Assembly (NCBI RefSeq): GCF_000026185.1
Contig: NC_010694.1
Coordinates: forward strand, 3,782,001 to 3,846,000
Reading direction: 5' to 3'
Source of the DNA: Erwinia tasmaniensis Et1/99
GTDB taxonomy: Bacteria > Pseudomonadota > Gammaproteobacteria > Enterobacterales > Enterobacteriaceae
Length of the DNA stretch: 64,000 nucleotides
Shown here piece by piece: positions 18,278 through 28,580 of this stretch (within the stretch, counting starts at the first letter, position 1; each line of letters begins with the position of its first letter). Position numbers and translations under genes: made by a program. Under the pieces are notes generated by a model. It saw only the letters and a list, made by a program, of their open reading frames with translations. It had not been told where the DNA came from and did not search any database.

Positions 18278-19138
18278 ATGTGCGCGTATCGCCACACCTG
18301 GCCCGTGAATAAATTAAAAGTCGCCGTCGCGCAGGCGGAACCTGTGGCCGGAGATATCCCGGCCAATGTGCAGCAGTCCGTTAGCCTTATCGAACGTGCG
18401 GCAGAATGGGGGGCTAAGGTGATCCTGCTGCCAGAGAAATTTCTTAGCGGCTATGAACCTGCATTAATCCAGGCCGATCCGGCCCGTTATGCCATCGGTG
18501 CTGATGACCAGCGGCTGAAGCCGATTGCGGAAGCCTGCCGTCAGGCGGGTATTTTCGCCATTATTGGTGCTGCTACGTGCGAAGATACCGGGGTTTGCAT
18601 CACCTCGCTGTGCTTTAACCCAGAGGGCGAGCTGTTTGCCCGTTACCACAAACGGGCGCTGTTCAGCAGCGAGGCGGAGTTTTTCCAGCCCGGCCAGCAG
18701 GCGGTAGCCATTGAGGTCGAAGGATGGTCTTTAGGGCTGGCTATCTGCTACGACAGCGGATTTGCCGAACACGCCCGCGCTGCCGCGTTATCAGGATGTC
18801 ATGCTTACCTGGTGAGCGCCCTGTTCAGCTGTGGCAATGGCTACCATGAATCCCGTATCTGGATGCCAGCGCGCGCGCTGGACAACACCCTCTACGTGCT
18901 GATGTCCAACCACGTTGGCAGGACCGGAGGCTGGCAGGCCTGCGGCGGCAGCGCCGTCTGGGATCCTTACGGCAAGCTTATTGCCGAGGCCAGCGCAGAA
19001 GATACGGAAGTGATCGTGACAGAACTGGACCCGGCATTCCTGCGCGATATGCGCGGCCGTGAAAGCATGCTAAGCGATTTCGCCGAACGTTACTTCACGC
19101 TGGCCGATCCTGTTAGCCTGGCACAATCATCATCGTGA
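18278..19138 (+). CDS. Carbon-nitrogen hydrolase (nitrilase superfamily)
   Basis: A 286-residue cytoplasmic amidase/nitrilase-fold enzyme. The Glu-Lys-Cys triad is visible as LLPEKFLSGYE, RYHKRALFSSE and LAICYDSGFAE. The start at 18278 follows AAGGAG. The superfamily hydrolyses amides, nitriles or N-carbamoyl compounds; the substrate cannot be told from sequence. The next two genes on the same strand are an isochorismatase-like hydrolase and a DJ-1/AraC-type regulator, suggesting a small nitrogen-scavenging cluster. A 212-nt gap separates it from the next gene. Confidence 0.85.
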   Translation: MCAYRHTWPVNKLKVAVAQAEPVAGDIPANVQQSVSLIERAAEWGAKVILLPEKFLSGYEPALIQADPARYAIGADDQRLKPIAEACRQAGIFAIIGAATCEDTGVCITSLCFNPEGELFARYHKRALFSSEAEFFQPGQQAVAIEVEGWSLGLAICYDSGFAEHARAAALSGCHAYLVSALFSCGNGYHESRIWMPARALDNTLYVLMSNHVGRTGGWQACGGSAVWDPYGKLIAEASAEDTEVIVTELDPAFLRDMRGRESMLSDFAERYFTLADPVSLAQSSS

Positions 19139-19350
19139 TGCGGAACAGAAAGTAAAACAGTGACCCGCTGAATGCAGCCGTGCCATCAGCGGCGTTAAAG
19201 TTCGGTTTCCCTGTTTTGGCTGCAACATGCCGAAGATGGGCTCCCCCCTCATCCTGTCCCTCCACGACCACATCATGTCCGTTTTTGACCTTCTTTATGT
19301 CACGGGCCTTGGCGATGATAGGGTTAACCCAATCAGCCAGGAGTCCGAAA

Positions 19351-19893
19351 ATGACCGATAGCGTTCTGTTAATCATTGATGCCCAGCAATCCTTCTATCA
19401 TCGTGGCTACCTCGAGGCGCCTGAAACCCCAGCCTTTGAGCTGGTGTTGAGTCAGCTGGCAGACGGCTGCCGGGCCAAAGGTATTCCGATAGTGGATATT
19501 CTGCATGTGGAAAGCGAAGGGGCTTTTGCGGCGGGATCCGGTTTAGTGGTACGTCTGCCTTTCCTACAGCATCAGGCGGCGGCCACCTTTCGTAAAACCG
19601 TGCATAATGCGCTGACCGACTCCGGTTTGCAGCAGTGGCTGGAACAGCGCCAGGTGAAGCATGTCATTATTAGTGGCCTGCGAACGGAGCAATGCTGTGA
19701 AACTACGGCCCGCGTGGCGTCCGATTTTGGCTATCGCGTGACCTTTGTGACCGAAGCAACGCTAACATTCCCGCTTACCCATAACGGTATGACACTCAGC
19801 ATCGCCGATTTACGCCACCGTACCGAAAGCGTGCTGATCGACCGTTTCGCCGCGATACGTCGCGTCGATGACTGCCTGCAGGAGCTGACATAA
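19351..19893 (+). CDS. Isochorismatase-family cysteine hydrolase
   Basis: A 180-residue member of the isochorismatase-like amidase family (nicotinamidase, ureidoacrylate or N-carbamoylsarcosine amidohydrolases). The Asp-Lys-Cys triad is visible as LLIIDAQQSF, TFRKTVHNA and GLRTEQCCETTARVA. AGGAG precedes the ATG at 19351. The regulator gene begins 1 nt after its stop, so the two are probably co-transcribed. True isochorismate cleavage is unlikely, since no siderophore genes are near. The substrate is unknown. Confidence 0.85.
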   Translation: MTDSVLLIIDAQQSFYHRGYLEAPETPAFELVLSQLADGCRAKGIPIVDILHVESEGAFAAGSGLVVRLPFLQHQAAATFRKTVHNALTDSGLQQWLEQRQVKHVIISGLRTEQCCETTARVASDFGYRVTFVTEATLTFPLTHNGMTLSIADLRHRTESVLIDRFAAIRRVDDCLQELT

Positions 19894-19894
19894 T

Positions 19895-20815
19895 ATGACT
19901 ATTCCAGTGTGGTTTATCACCCTGCCCGGCATCATGGCGCTGGATCTGACAGGCCCGGCGGAAACGCTTAAGTTGGCGGGTGATGCCTTTTCCCTGCGCT
20001 ACATCGGCCCGGATGAAAGCGTTCTGACCTCAACCGGCATGTCGATCAGCCGTATTGAACCCCTGCCGGAAACGCTGCCCGTCGGAAGTCTGTTGGTGAT
20101 ACCCGGCGTCAGCGACTCCAGCCTGTGGTTTGACACCCCGCAAGCGCTGGCGGCACGCAACTGGCTGCTCCGTATCCAGCCGATGATCCATGCACGCCAG
20201 CTCACGCTGGTGTGTATCTGTTCCGGCTCGCTGCTGGCCGCCAGGGCCGGGCTGTTGAACGGCGTGCAGTGCACCACTCACCACGACGTGATAGCTCGCC
20301 TGAAGGCGGCAGAACCCGGTGCGATCATTAAAGAAAACCGCATTTTCGTCGAAGATCGCGCTATCTGGACCAGCGCGGGCATTACCGCCGGCATCGATCT
20401 GTCACTACATCTTATCGGCCACCTGTGCGGATCTCAGGTCGCGCTGAACGTCGCACGCGAAATGGTGGTCTTTTTCCGTCGTTCGGGGGAAGACCCGCAG
20501 CTGTCACCCTGGCTGCGCTATCGTAACCATATCCACCCTGCCATCCATCGGGCTCAGGACCTGATGGCGCAACACCCGGAGCAGCCGTGGTCGCTGGAAG
20601 AAATTGCCTCGTGCGCTCATGTCAGCGCACGCCATCTTACGCGCCTCTTTCGGCAGCATCTGGGGATCAGCGTGCGTGATTACCATCAACAGCTGCGTCT
20701 GACCGTTGCCCGCCAGCGGCTCCAGCAGGGTGAAGGCAGTGAAAGAGCGGCGCTGTCAGCCGGGTTCTCTTCCTCACGCCAGTTACGCCGCGCCCTGGAG
20801 CGCTGGCAGGAGTGA
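19895..20815 (+). CDS. GlxA/FtrA-type AraC-family transcriptional regulator
   Basis: A 306-residue regulator. Residues 1-190 form a DJ-1/PfpI-like glutamine-amidotransferase fold with the nucleophile-elbow sequence LVCICSGSLLAARAGLL. The last 100 residues form a double helix-turn-helix AraC domain (WSLEEIASCAHVSARHLTRLFRQHLG). Such proteins usually regulate neighbouring catabolic genes. It directly follows the isochorismatase-like gene, so it probably controls the cluster. Confidence 0.88.
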   Translation: MTIPVWFITLPGIMALDLTGPAETLKLAGDAFSLRYIGPDESVLTSTGMSISRIEPLPETLPVGSLLVIPGVSDSSLWFDTPQALAARNWLLRIQPMIHARQLTLVCICSGSLLAARAGLLNGVQCTTHHDVIARLKAAEPGAIIKENRIFVEDRAIWTSAGITAGIDLSLHLIGHLCGSQVALNVAREMVVFFRRSGEDPQLSPWLRYRNHIHPAIHRAQDLMAQHPEQPWSLEEIASCAHVSARHLTRLFRQHLGISVRDYHQQLRLTVARQRLQQGEGSERAALSAGFSSSRQLRRALERWQE

Positions 20816-20928
20816 TTTTTTCTCGCCGCCGCCGCCGGGCGCTGATGCCGCCAGTTTTATAACGTTGATTTTCTGTGCTACGGTTACAGGTAACATTGTC
20901 ACTATCTGTATCAGATTAAGGATAAGGT

Positions 20929-22332
20929 TTGCACCCCAACAACGATAAAAAATCCAACTGGTTACATCTTGGCGCTGGCGCCTTTCACCGCGCACACCAG
21001 AGCTGGTATTTGAACCAACTCCACCAGCAGGGAGACAACAGCTGGGCACTTTCTCTCGCCAATATTCGCAATAGTAAAACGCAAAAAACGCTGCAACAGC
21101 TGGCAAAACAGCAGGGTCGCTACACGCTGGAAATTATCTCTCCCGAAGGTGAAATCGTCTATCAGCCCATCGAAGCCGTTGAAAACGTCATCCTGTGGGA
21201 TGAGGGGCTAAAATCGCTGGTCGCCGTGGGTGCCAGTGCAGCAACGAAAATTATCTCCTTTACCGTCACCGAGGGGGGCTACTTCCTTGATGATGATGGC
21301 GAACTTGATCTTGAACACCCGGCGATCCAGGCCGATCTGGCAGAGCAGCAGGAAACCAGCACGCTGTACGGGGCGCTGGTGAAAATTCTGCGCGAACGCA
21401 TGCGTAATGAAACCGGCCCGGTGACGTTGCTTAACTGCGACAACCTGCGCGATAACGGCGATAGCGTGGCGCGCGGGCTATCACAGTTTGTCAACGCGAA
21501 GGGCGATCAGCAGCTGCTGGCGTGGATCGAGCAGAATACCTCTGCCCCTAACGGCATGGTTGACCGCATCACGCCAAAATTTGATGCCGCGCTCTTTGAG
21601 CGGCTGGCAGAACAGGGGATCGAAAATGACGGCGCCCCGCTTTCCTGCGAAGCCTTTTCGCAGTGGGTACTGGAAGACAAGTTTATTGCCGGCCGCCCGG
21701 CGCTGGAAAACGCCGGAGTGGAGTTTGTCAGCAGCGTGACGCCGTATGAAGAAGCCAAAATTCGCGTACTGAACGCCAGCCACAGCGGTATTGCCTGGGC
21801 CGGTGCGCTGCTGGGGAAAAAATATATCGACCAGAGTCTGCAACCGCTGATCAAACGGTGGATGAGCGATTACGTGCTGAAAGACGTCGCGGCGGCGTTA
21901 CAGCCTTGTGACATCGATTTAGCGCATTACGGCGAAACCACACTAAACCGATTTAGCAATAAATGGGTGCGCGATACCACGCAGCGCGTCTCGTCAGACA
22001 GTATCGCCAAGCTACAGCAGTTTATCGTGCCAACGCTGAAAGCCCGTTACAAGCAGGACGCAACACCCGCAGCCACGCTGATCCTCCCGGCCCTGTGGTT
22101 CCGCTTTATGCAGCAGCATCATGCCGGAACGCTGCCGTTCGACTATGAAGACCGTGCGCTGGACGAGGTGCCGTTCGCAGATATCTTCAACGCCGACGAT
22201 CCCCTTCTGGCGTTTACTCAGCAGAAAAAATTATTCGGTTCGCTGGCCGGCCGCCCTGAACTGTATCGCGATTTGAGCGCAGCGGTGGATAACGTAGACA
22301 AAGGTCTGCAACAGATGCGAGAAGGTGCATGA
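20929..22332 (+). CDS. dalD: Mannitol-dehydrogenase-family polyol dehydrogenase, probable D-arabinitol 4-dehydrogenase
   Basis: A 467-residue long-chain NAD-dependent polyol dehydrogenase. The N-terminal nucleotide-binding start is WLHLGAGAFHRAHQSWY. LLNCDNLRDNGD, NGMVDRITP and the catalytic KIRVLNASHSGIAWAG follow. It resembles Klebsiella DalD (455 residues) more closely than UxuB or MtlD. It should oxidise D-arabinitol to D-xylulose in the cytoplasm. A TTG start at 20929 follows AAGGATAAGG; no ATG is available nearby. It overlaps the next gene by 4 nt (ATGA). Confidence 0.8.
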   Translation: MHPNNDKKSNWLHLGAGAFHRAHQSWYLNQLHQQGDNSWALSLANIRNSKTQKTLQQLAKQQGRYTLEIISPEGEIVYQPIEAVENVILWDEGLKSLVAVGASAATKIISFTVTEGGYFLDDDGELDLEHPAIQADLAEQQETSTLYGALVKILRERMRNETGPVTLLNCDNLRDNGDSVARGLSQFVNAKGDQQLLAWIEQNTSAPNGMVDRITPKFDAALFERLAEQGIENDGAPLSCEAFSQWVLEDKFIAGRPALENAGVEFVSSVTPYEEAKIRVLNASHSGIAWAGALLGKKYIDQSLQPLIKRWMSDYVLKDVAAALQPCDIDLAHYGETTLNRFSNKWVRDTTQRVSSDSIAKLQQFIVPTLKARYKQDATPAATLILPALWFRFMQQHHAGTLPFDYEDRALDEVPFADIFNADDPLLAFTQQKKLFGSLAGRPELYRDLSAAVDNVDKGLQQMREGA

Positions 22333-22781
22333 AGAATCTGCTGATTGTCATCGCCACCGTTGTCCTGGCGCTGTTATCGATAATCTTCCTCACCCCTTGG
22401 CCGGTATGGCTGGGAACCCTGGCGGCCTGGGTCACCACCGGGTCCTTTTGCCTTCAGGTCATGCATATCGTTAAAAATAAGGATACCAGCGGGCTCTCGC
22501 TGGGAATGTGGGCCGCGCTGTTCTTCGGCGTTGCCTGCTGGACGTGGTACGGCTACCGCATGCACGACGTCCCGGTGATGAGCGCTAACGGTATTACCGC
22601 ACTACTGGCTCTGACGGTGATTATGCTCAAACTGTGGCACGAGCGCCCGACGCGAAACCCGAACCGGCGCAGGCTGGTACGCACGCCGGGGGTGATCCTC
22701 AACCCACGCATCAGCCGTCTTCGACCGCTGGTCACGCCGGGAATGCGCCGCCGGGATAAAAAACGTCAGCTCACCAAATGA
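22329..22781 (+). CDS. SemiSWEET/PQ-loop family sugar transporter-like membrane protein
   Basis: A 150-residue membrane protein whose first 100 residues match the three-helix SemiSWEET unit: [20 protein letters not shown], then the [25 protein letters not shown] helix and a third helix ending LTVIMLKL. The usual PQ of the loop is LQ here. A preceding N-terminal hydrophobic segment gives a fourth helix. The basic C-terminal tail (about 45 residues, many Arg) is unusual for the family. It is translationally coupled to the arabinitol dehydrogenase gene, which suggests movement of a related sugar. It overlaps the wecH 3' end by 16 nt, convergently. Confidence 0.8.
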   Translation: MKNLLIVIATVVLALLSIIFLTPWPVWLGTLAAWVTTGSFCLQVMHIVKNKDTSGLSLGMWAALFFGVACWTWYGYRMHDVPVMSANGITALLALTVIMLKLWHERPTRNPNRRRLVRTPGVILNPRISRLRPLVTPGMRRRDKKRQLTK

Positions 22782-23761
22782 TATTTATCGATGCGCCTCA
22801 GTCCCGCCGCAAGTAGCAAACTGCCCAGCAGGGTCAGGGTAAATACCAGCGGGATATCCAGCAGCGGACGATCGGTATTGTCCAGCTGATGGGTGCGCAT
22901 AAAGTGGATAAACAGGGCATGGAAGCCGTAGATCGGCAACGAATAGCGTGAGATCAGCGCAAAAAACGGATTAACCCGCTGGTTGAGGGTGTTTTTAAAC
23001 AGCACCAGCAGACTGACGGCGGCAATAAACACCGCCGGGCCGCAATACAGATACCAGGTATCGGCAAAAGCGCCGTTTATCGCAAACTGCCTTTTAGTGC
23101 CGAACGCGATCAGCCCAACACAGAGGACAAAACTTCCCCCAGCCAGCCCGCTAACGCCGCGTTTCTGCGTCTCCATCATCCCTATCGCCCGCCCCGTCAA
23201 CGCATATAACAGGTAGTAAATCGTATCGCCGCTGATATACAAATTAATCGGCAGCCAGTGGAATCGGGCGATGGAACCGTCGACGGTATTAGGGTTGGCG
23301 AGGATCGCCAGCACCAGCGTTACCACGGCCAGATAGCCTGCACGCACCGGTTTGACCTGAATTAAGGGCGAAAAAAGATAAATAACGATAATCGCGAAGA
23401 AGAACCACAGGTGGTAGAACACCGGCTTTTGCAGCAAATGCCGGATGGAGAGCGCCTCGTTGATCGGCGTTAACAGCGTGATGTAGAGCAGCGCCACCGC
23501 GCTGTAAAACAGCAGGCACAGCACGATGCGTAGGAAATGCCGCTTCTGCGCGCTGCGCTCGCCAAAGAATAAGAAGCCAGAAATCATAAAGAAAAGCGGT
23601 ACGCAAACGCGTGAGGCGGAATTCAGCAGGTTGGAGAGATCCCAGCTGCGCTCACCTACCGACATGCCGGTAGTCACATACCAGGTAGTGGTATGGATCA
23701 TAATCACCATCAGACAGGCCACGGCGCGTAAATTCTCTATCCAATCGATTTTGTGCGACAT
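22766..23761 (-). CDS. wecH: O-acetyltransferase WecH (enterobacterial common antigen)
   Basis: A 331-residue integral membrane acyltransferase-3 family protein, the same length as E. coli WecH. It acetylates GlcNAc residues of enterobacterial common antigen. The start region is [47 protein letters not shown] and [18 protein letters not shown] match the E. coli protein. The ATG at 23761 gives the E. coli-like start. It is divergent from glyQ as in E. coli. Confidence 0.93.
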   Translation of the reverse strand: MSHKIDWIENLRAVACLMVIMIHTTTWYVTTGMSVGERSWDLSNLLNSASRVCVPLFFMISGFLFFGERSAQKRHFLRIVLCLLFYSAVALLYITLLTPINEALSIRHLLQKPVFYHLWFFFAIIVIYLFSPLIQVKPVRAGYLAVVTLVLAILANPNTVDGSIARFHWLPINLYISGDTIYYLLYALTGRAIGMMETQKRGVSGLAGGSFVLCVGLIAFGTKRQFAINGAFADTWYLYCGPAVFIAAVSLLVLFKNTLNQRVNPFFALISRYSLPIYGFHALFIHFMRTHQLDNTDRPLLDIPLVFTLTLLGSLLLAAGLRRIDKYHLVS

Positions 23762-24015
23762 CTCATCCTCATTTCCGATCAACCCTGTCTGTATGCGAAT
23801 TGAGGGTAGCCAGTCGACCCGTCTTCAACAAGTCATAAACAAGAAATTAGGAGCAGGATGAAGGCGCGTTTGTGGCGCGCGGAAACGTGAAAAACGCGCC
23901 GTCACCCATTTTGCGCAGCGCGCCGCAAGTGCAGATACCATTTTGGTAATCCCCCCGGTCAAAGGGTATACTGCTACCCACTTTTATCACTACTCGTATC
24001 GCGTGCGAAATCAAC

Positions 24016-24927
24016 ATGCAAAAGTTTGATACCAAGACCTTCCAGGGACTGATCCTGACCTTACAGGATTACTGGGCTCGCCAGGGCTGCACCATTATCC
24101 AACCGCTGGATATGGAAGTCGGCGCGGGAACATCCCACCCGATGACCTGCCTGCGTGCGCTCGGGCCGGAGCCGACCGCGGTCGCCTATGTGCAGCCTTC
24201 ACGTCGTCCGACCGACGGCCGCTATGGTGAAAACCCGAACCGCCTACAGCACTACTACCAGTTCCAGGTGATCATCAAGCCTTCACCGGACAATATTCAG
24301 GAGCTGTACCTCGGCTCTCTGAAGGAGCTGGGCATGGATCCCACCATTCACGATATCCGCTTTGTGGAAGATAACTGGGAAAACCCAACCTTGGGTGCCT
24401 GGGGTCTGGGCTGGGAAGTGTGGCTGAACGGCATGGAAGTGACGCAGTTCACCTACTTCCAGCAGGTTGGCGGCCTGGAGTGTAAGCCGGTGACCGGTGA
24501 GATCACCTACGGCCTGGAGCGCCTGGCGATGTATATCCAGGGCGTCGACAGCGTTTACGATCTGGTCTGGAGCGATGGCCCGCTGGGTAAAACCACCTAC
24601 GGCGACGTGTTCCATCAGAATGAAGTCGAGCAGTCGACCTACAACTTCGAATACGCTGACGTCGATTTCCTCTTTACCTGCTTTGAGCAGTACGAGAAAG
24701 AGGCGCAGAGCCTGCTGGCGCTGGAAAAACCGCTGCCGCTGCCTGCCTATGAACGTATTCTGAAAGCCGCACATAGCTTTAACCTGCTGGATGCGCGCAA
24801 AGCGATCTCCGTCACCGAGCGTCAGCGCTATATTCTGCGTATTCGTACCCTGACAAAAGCCGTGGCTGAAGCCTACTATGCCTCCCGCGAGGCGCTGGGC
24901 TTCCCGATGTGCAATAACAAGAAATAA
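24016..24927 (+). CDS. glyQ: Glycine--tRNA ligase alpha subunit
   Basis: A 303-residue class II aminoacyl-tRNA synthetase alpha subunit, the same length as in E. coli. It opens [25 protein letters not shown] and contains class II motif regions such as [21 protein letters not shown]. It forms the alpha2beta2 enzyme that charges tRNA-Gly. It is followed by glyS after 9 nt. Confidence 0.98.
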   Translation: MQKFDTKTFQGLILTLQDYWARQGCTIIQPLDMEVGAGTSHPMTCLRALGPEPTAVAYVQPSRRPTDGRYGENPNRLQHYYQFQVIIKPSPDNIQELYLGSLKELGMDPTIHDIRFVEDNWENPTLGAWGLGWEVWLNGMEVTQFTYFQQVGGLECKPVTGEITYGLERLAMYIQGVDSVYDLVWSDGPLGKTTYGDVFHQNEVEQSTYNFEYADVDFLFTCFEQYEKEAQSLLALEKPLPLPAYERILKAAHSFNLLDARKAISVTERQRYILRIRTLTKAVAEAYYASREALGFPMCNNKK

Positions 24928-24936
24928 GAGGCAGCC

Positions 24937-27006
24937 ATGACTGATAAAACTTTTCTGGTGGAAATCGGCACCGAAGAACTGCCTCCGAAAGCGCTGCGCA
25001 GCCTGGCCGAATCCTTCGCCGCTAATCTGACCGCCGAGCTGGACGCTGCGGGCCTCGCCCACGGCGAGGTAAGCTGGTTTGCCGCCCCGCGTCGTCTGGC
25101 GCTGAAAGTCGCTAATCTGAGCGCCGCACAGCCGGATCGCGAAGTGGAAAAACGTGGCCCGGCGATCCAGGCGGCGTTCGATGCTAACGGCGTGGCGACC
25201 AAAGCCGCTGAAGGCTGGGCGCGCGGCTGTGGCATCACCGTCGACCAGGCCGAACGCCTGAGCACCGATAAAGGCGAATGGCTGATGTACCGCGCCCGGG
25301 TGACCGGTGAGCGCACCCAGGTATTGCTGCCGGCCATGATCGCCACCTCACTGGCAAAACTGCCGATCCCGAAACTGATGCGCTGGGGCGCGTCCGAGGT
25401 GCAGTTCGTGCGCCCGGTTCACACCGTAACGCTGCTGCTGGGCGATGAGCTGATCCCGGCCAACATTCTCGGTATCGATTCGGCACGCATCATCCGCGGC
25501 CATCGCTTTATGGGCGAGCCGGAGTTCACCATCGACCATGCCGACCAGTACCCGCAGATCCTGCTGGAGCGCGGCAAAGTGCAGGCGGACTACGCAGCAC
25601 GTAAAGCCATCATCAAAGCGGATGCCGAAGCGGCAGCGGCGAAAATTGGCGGCGTTGCCGACCTGAGCGACAGCCTGCTGGAAGAGGTGACCTCGCTGGT
25701 CGAGTGGCCGGTGGTGCTGACGGCGACGTTTGAAGAGAAGTTCCTCGCGGTTCCTGCCGAAGCGCTGGTGTACACCATGAAGGGCGATCAGAAATACTTC
25801 CCGGTGTATGACAAGGCGGGCAAGCTGCTGCCGAACTTTATCTTTGTAACCAATATCGAGTCGAAAGATCCGCAGCAGATTATTTCCGGCAATGAGAAGG
25901 TGGTGCGCCCACGTCTTGCTGACGCCGAGTTCTTCTTTAACAGCGACCGCAAACGCCGTTTGGAAGATAACCTGCCGCGTCTGGAAACCGTACTGTTCCA
26001 GAAAGAGCTGGGCACCCTGCGTGCGAAAACCGACCGCATTCAGGCGCTGGCCGGCTGGGTTGCTGCGCAGATTGGCGCTGACGTTAATCACGCCACGCGC
26101 GCGGGCCTGCTGTCCAAATGTGACCTGATGACCAACATGGTATTCGAGTTCACCGATACCCAGGGCGTGATGGGCATGCACTACGCCCGTCACGACGGTG
26201 AAGCCGAAGACGTCGCGGTGGCGCTGAACGAGCAGTATCAGCCGCGCTTTGCCGGTGATGAGCTGCCTTCTAACCCGGTGGCATGCGCGCTGGCCATTGC
26301 TGACAAAATGGACACCCTGGCGGGGATCTTCGGCATCGGTCAGCATCCGAAAGGCGATAAAGATCCGTTTGCACTGCGCCGTGCTGCGCTCGGCGTGCTG
26401 CGTATCATCGTCGAGAAGAATCTGCCGCTGGATCTGCAAACCCTGACCGAAGAAGCGGTACGGCTGTATGGCAGTAAGCTGTCTAACGCTAAGGCGGTCG
26501 ATGAAGTGGTCGACTTTATGCTGGGCCGTTTCCGCACCTGGTATCAGGAAGAAGGCCACAGCGTGGATACCCTTCAGGCGGTGCTGGCACGCCGTCCTAC
26601 ACGTCCGGCAGACTTTGATGCGCGTATGAAGGCGGTCTCTCATTTCCGTACCCTGGAGCAGGCGGCAAGTCTGGCCGCAGCCAACAAGCGCGTCTCCAAT
26701 ATTCTCGCGAAGGCGACCGAGCCGCTGAACGACAGCGTGCAGGCATCACTGCTGAAAGAGAATGAAGAGATCAAGCTGGCGACCTATGTCACCGCACTGA
26801 GCAGCAAACTGCAGCCGTTCTTTGCCGAAGGTCGCTACCAGGATGCGCTGATTGAGCTGGCGCAGCTGCGTGAAGCGGTGGACAACTTCTTCGATAAGGT
26901 GATGGTCAACGCCGAAGAGAAAGAGGTGCGTATCAACCGCCTGACGCTGCTGGCCAAGCTGCGTGAGCTGTTCCTTCAGGTGGCCGATATCTCTCTGCTG
27001 CAATAA
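24937..27006 (+). CDS. glyS: Glycine--tRNA ligase beta subunit
   Basis: A 689-residue beta subunit, the same length as in E. coli. It opens [32 protein letters not shown] and contains an HD-like region ([21 protein letters not shown]) and the C-terminal anticodon-binding region. It binds tRNA and completes the heterotetramer. It shares an operon with glyQ and is followed by a perfect palindromic terminator. Long open frames on the opposite strand are by-products of its GC-rich codon use. Confidence 0.98.
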   Translation: MTDKTFLVEIGTEELPPKALRSLAESFAANLTAELDAAGLAHGEVSWFAAPRRLALKVANLSAAQPDREVEKRGPAIQAAFDANGVATKAAEGWARGCGITVDQAERLSTDKGEWLMYRARVTGERTQVLLPAMIATSLAKLPIPKLMRWGASEVQFVRPVHTVTLLLGDELIPANILGIDSARIIRGHRFMGEPEFTIDHADQYPQILLERGKVQADYAARKAIIKADAEAAAAKIGGVADLSDSLLEEVTSLVEWPVVLTATFEEKFLAVPAEALVYTMKGDQKYFPVYDKAGKLLPNFIFVTNIESKDPQQIISGNEKVVRPRLADAEFFFNSDRKRRLEDNLPRLETVLFQKELGTLRAKTDRIQALAGWVAAQIGADVNHATRAGLLSKCDLMTNMVFEFTDTQGVMGMHYARHDGEAEDVAVALNEQYQPRFAGDELPSNPVACALAIADKMDTLAGIFGIGQHPKGDKDPFALRRAALGVLRIIVEKNLPLDLQTLTEEAVRLYGSKLSNAKAVDEVVDFMLGRFRTWYQEEGHSVDTLQAVLARRPTRPADFDARMKAVSHFRTLEQAASLAAANKRVSNILAKATEPLNDSVQASLLKENEEIKLATYVTALSSKLQPFFAEGRYQDALIELAQLREAVDNFFDKVMVNAEEKEVRINRLTLLAKLRELFLQVADISLLQ

Positions 27007-27074
27007 TCTGGCGTGGTCAGCGGCGGAACCGCACAGGTCCGCCGCCGCCCGCATCAGAATGATGCGCTAACAAA

Positions 27075-27098
27075 CGGGCGGCTAAATTTAGCCGCCCG
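27075..27098 (+). terminator. Terminator of glyQS
   Basis: Perfect 24-nt palindrome CGGGCGGCTAAA / TTTAGCCGCCCG, followed by CCGAGTTTTCTG, 68 nt after the glyS stop. Confidence 0.8.
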
Positions 27099-27194
27099 CC
27101 GAGTTTTCTGACACTTCATCTTACCCTTCCCCCATTGCCCACCGCGCGTCATTCCCCTACCCTGTGCGGTTTTTGCCAACCAGGTTAAGACTTT

Positions 27195-28241
27195 ATGCAA
27201 TCACATGGCTTTGCTGCGAAAGCAGCTAACACCCCGCTGGAACCCTTCGAATTTACACGCCGGGAGCTTCAGGCTGGCGATGTACTTATCGATATTCACT
27301 ATTGCGGCGTCTGTCATTCCGATCTTCACATGGCGCGTAACGAATGGGGCGTCAGCCAGTTCCCACTGGTGCCAGGCCACGAGATCGTCGGGCGCGTACT
27401 GCGCACAGGCAGTGACGTCAGCACCTTTAAAGCTGGGGATCTGGTCGGTGTCGGCGTAATGGTCGACTCCTGTGGTCACTGCGGACAGTGCCACAATGGC
27501 GAAGAGCAGTACTGTGAGACCGGTTTTACCGCCACGTACAACGGTGAAGAGAAATTTATTGGCGGTAAAACCTTCGGCGGCTACTCCGACAGCATCGTGG
27601 TTAACAGCAAATTTGTTGTCGCCGTGCCGGAAAATCTGCCGCTGAATGCCGTCGCCCCGCTGCTGTGCGCAGGTGTTACCACCTGGTCACCGCTGAAATA
27701 CTGGAACGTGCAGCCGGGCCAGCGTGTTGGCGTTATTGGTCTGGGTGGACTGGGCCATATGGCGGTCAAGCTGGCGACTGCGCTGGGTGCCGAGGTGGTA
27801 CTGTTTACCACCTCCCCCGCCAAAGCAGCCGATGCCCTGCGGCTCGGGGCCAGCCAGGTGGTGATATCAAAAGATGCACAACAGATGGAAAGCGTGAAAA
27901 ACAGCCTGGATATGATCCTCGATTGTGTTGCTGCGCCGCACGATCTCGACCCGTACCTTAGCGCGCTGAAGACTAACGGCCATTTGGTGCTGGTAGGCAT
28001 CCCTGATGCGCCACATAAGTCACCTGATGTGACGCCGATGGTGTTTAAGCGCCTGAGCATCTCGGGGACTTCCATCGGAAGCATCAAGGAAACGCAGCAG
28101 ATGCTGGATTTCTGTGGACAACACAATATCGTGTCTGACGTTGAAGTGATCCGCCTGGATGAAGTGGAACAGGCGTTTGAACGAATGCTGAAAGGGGATG
28201 TGAAATACCGCTTTGTTATTGATATGAAAGCCGCTAAGTGA
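27195..28241 (+). CDS. Zinc-dependent NAD(P) alcohol dehydrogenase (cinnamyl-alcohol/YahK type)
   Basis: A 348-residue medium-chain dehydrogenase. The catalytic zinc region is CGVCHSDLHMARNEWG with GHEIVGRV. The structural zinc cysteines lie in DSCGHCGQCHNGEEQYC. The Rossmann motif GLGGLGHMAVKLA is followed by a segment (FTTSPAKAADALRLGA) typical of NADP(H)-preferring aldehyde reductases. It probably reduces aldehydes to alcohols. It is monocistronic with its own terminator; the physiological substrate is unknown. Confidence 0.9.
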   Translation: MQSHGFAAKAANTPLEPFEFTRRELQAGDVLIDIHYCGVCHSDLHMARNEWGVSQFPLVPGHEIVGRVLRTGSDVSTFKAGDLVGVGVMVDSCGHCGQCHNGEEQYCETGFTATYNGEEKFIGGKTFGGYSDSIVVNSKFVVAVPENLPLNAVAPLLCAGVTTWSPLKYWNVQPGQRVGVIGLGGLGHMAVKLATALGAEVVLFTTSPAKAADALRLGASQVVISKDAQQMESVKNSLDMILDCVAAPHDLDPYLSALKTNGHLVLVGIPDAPHKSPDVTPMVFKRLSISGTSIGSIKETQQMLDFCGQHNIVSDVEVIRLDEVEQAFERMLKGDVKYRFVIDMKAAK

Positions 28242-28256
28242 CCGTTATAACACAAA

Positions 28257-28282
28257 AACCCGCCTGATGGCGGGTTCCTTTT
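28257..28282 (+). terminator. Terminator shared by the alcohol dehydrogenase and yiaG genes
   Basis: Stem AACCCGCC-TGAT-GGCGGGTT followed by CCTTTTT on the plus strand, with A-rich sequence on the other side (CACAAAAACC). It can therefore work in both directions between the convergent genes. Confidence 0.88.
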
Positions 28283-28283
28283 T

Positions 28284-28580
28284 CTAGTTCAGCAGATCTC
28301 TGCTGAGATACGGATTCGACTTACTCAACTGCATTAGCTTCTGCGTACTGCGCGAAGGTTTGGTCCGTTTCGCTTCCCAGCTCTTCACCGACGAAACGCT
28401 CACGCCTAATACCTGGGCAAACTCATCAATCTGCAAACCGGTAATTTCACGAATTCGTTGCGATTCGGGCATCGCCATAATGTCGTTTTGGGCGAGCGCC
28501 GTCGGCATTCCTTCTCGGGTTAACACTATCATCTGCTCCAGACTGGACAGCAGTTCGGACATTGGATCTTTAGTCTCCAT
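28284..28580 (-). CDS. yiaG: HTH-type transcriptional regulator YiaG
   Basis: A 98-residue Cro/C1-type helix-turn-helix protein. It begins METKDPMSELLSSLEQ and ends PYLSRDLLN. The HTH is GLQIDEFAQVLGVSVSSVKSWEAKRTKPS, close to E. coli YiaG (96 residues). The ATG at 28580 follows GAGGTG. Its regulatory target is not known. YiaG relatives also occur as antitoxins beside RelE-type toxins, but no toxin gene is adjacent here. Confidence 0.88.
   Translation of the reverse strand: METKDPMSELLSSLEQMIVLTREGMPTALAQNDIMAMPESQRIREITGLQIDEFAQVLGVSVSSVKSWEAKRTKPSRSTQKLMQLSKSNPYLSRDLLN

Noticed and set aside
24283..25062. 259-codon minus-strand frame opposite glyQ/glyS
   Set aside because: It spans the glyQ-glyS junction on the wrong strand and has no recognisable domain.
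25348..26643. 431-codon open frame on the minus strand opposite glyS
   Set aside because: It lies fully inside glyS, has Gln/Arg/His-rich shadow composition and no ribosome binding site; it is a by-product of glyS codon use.
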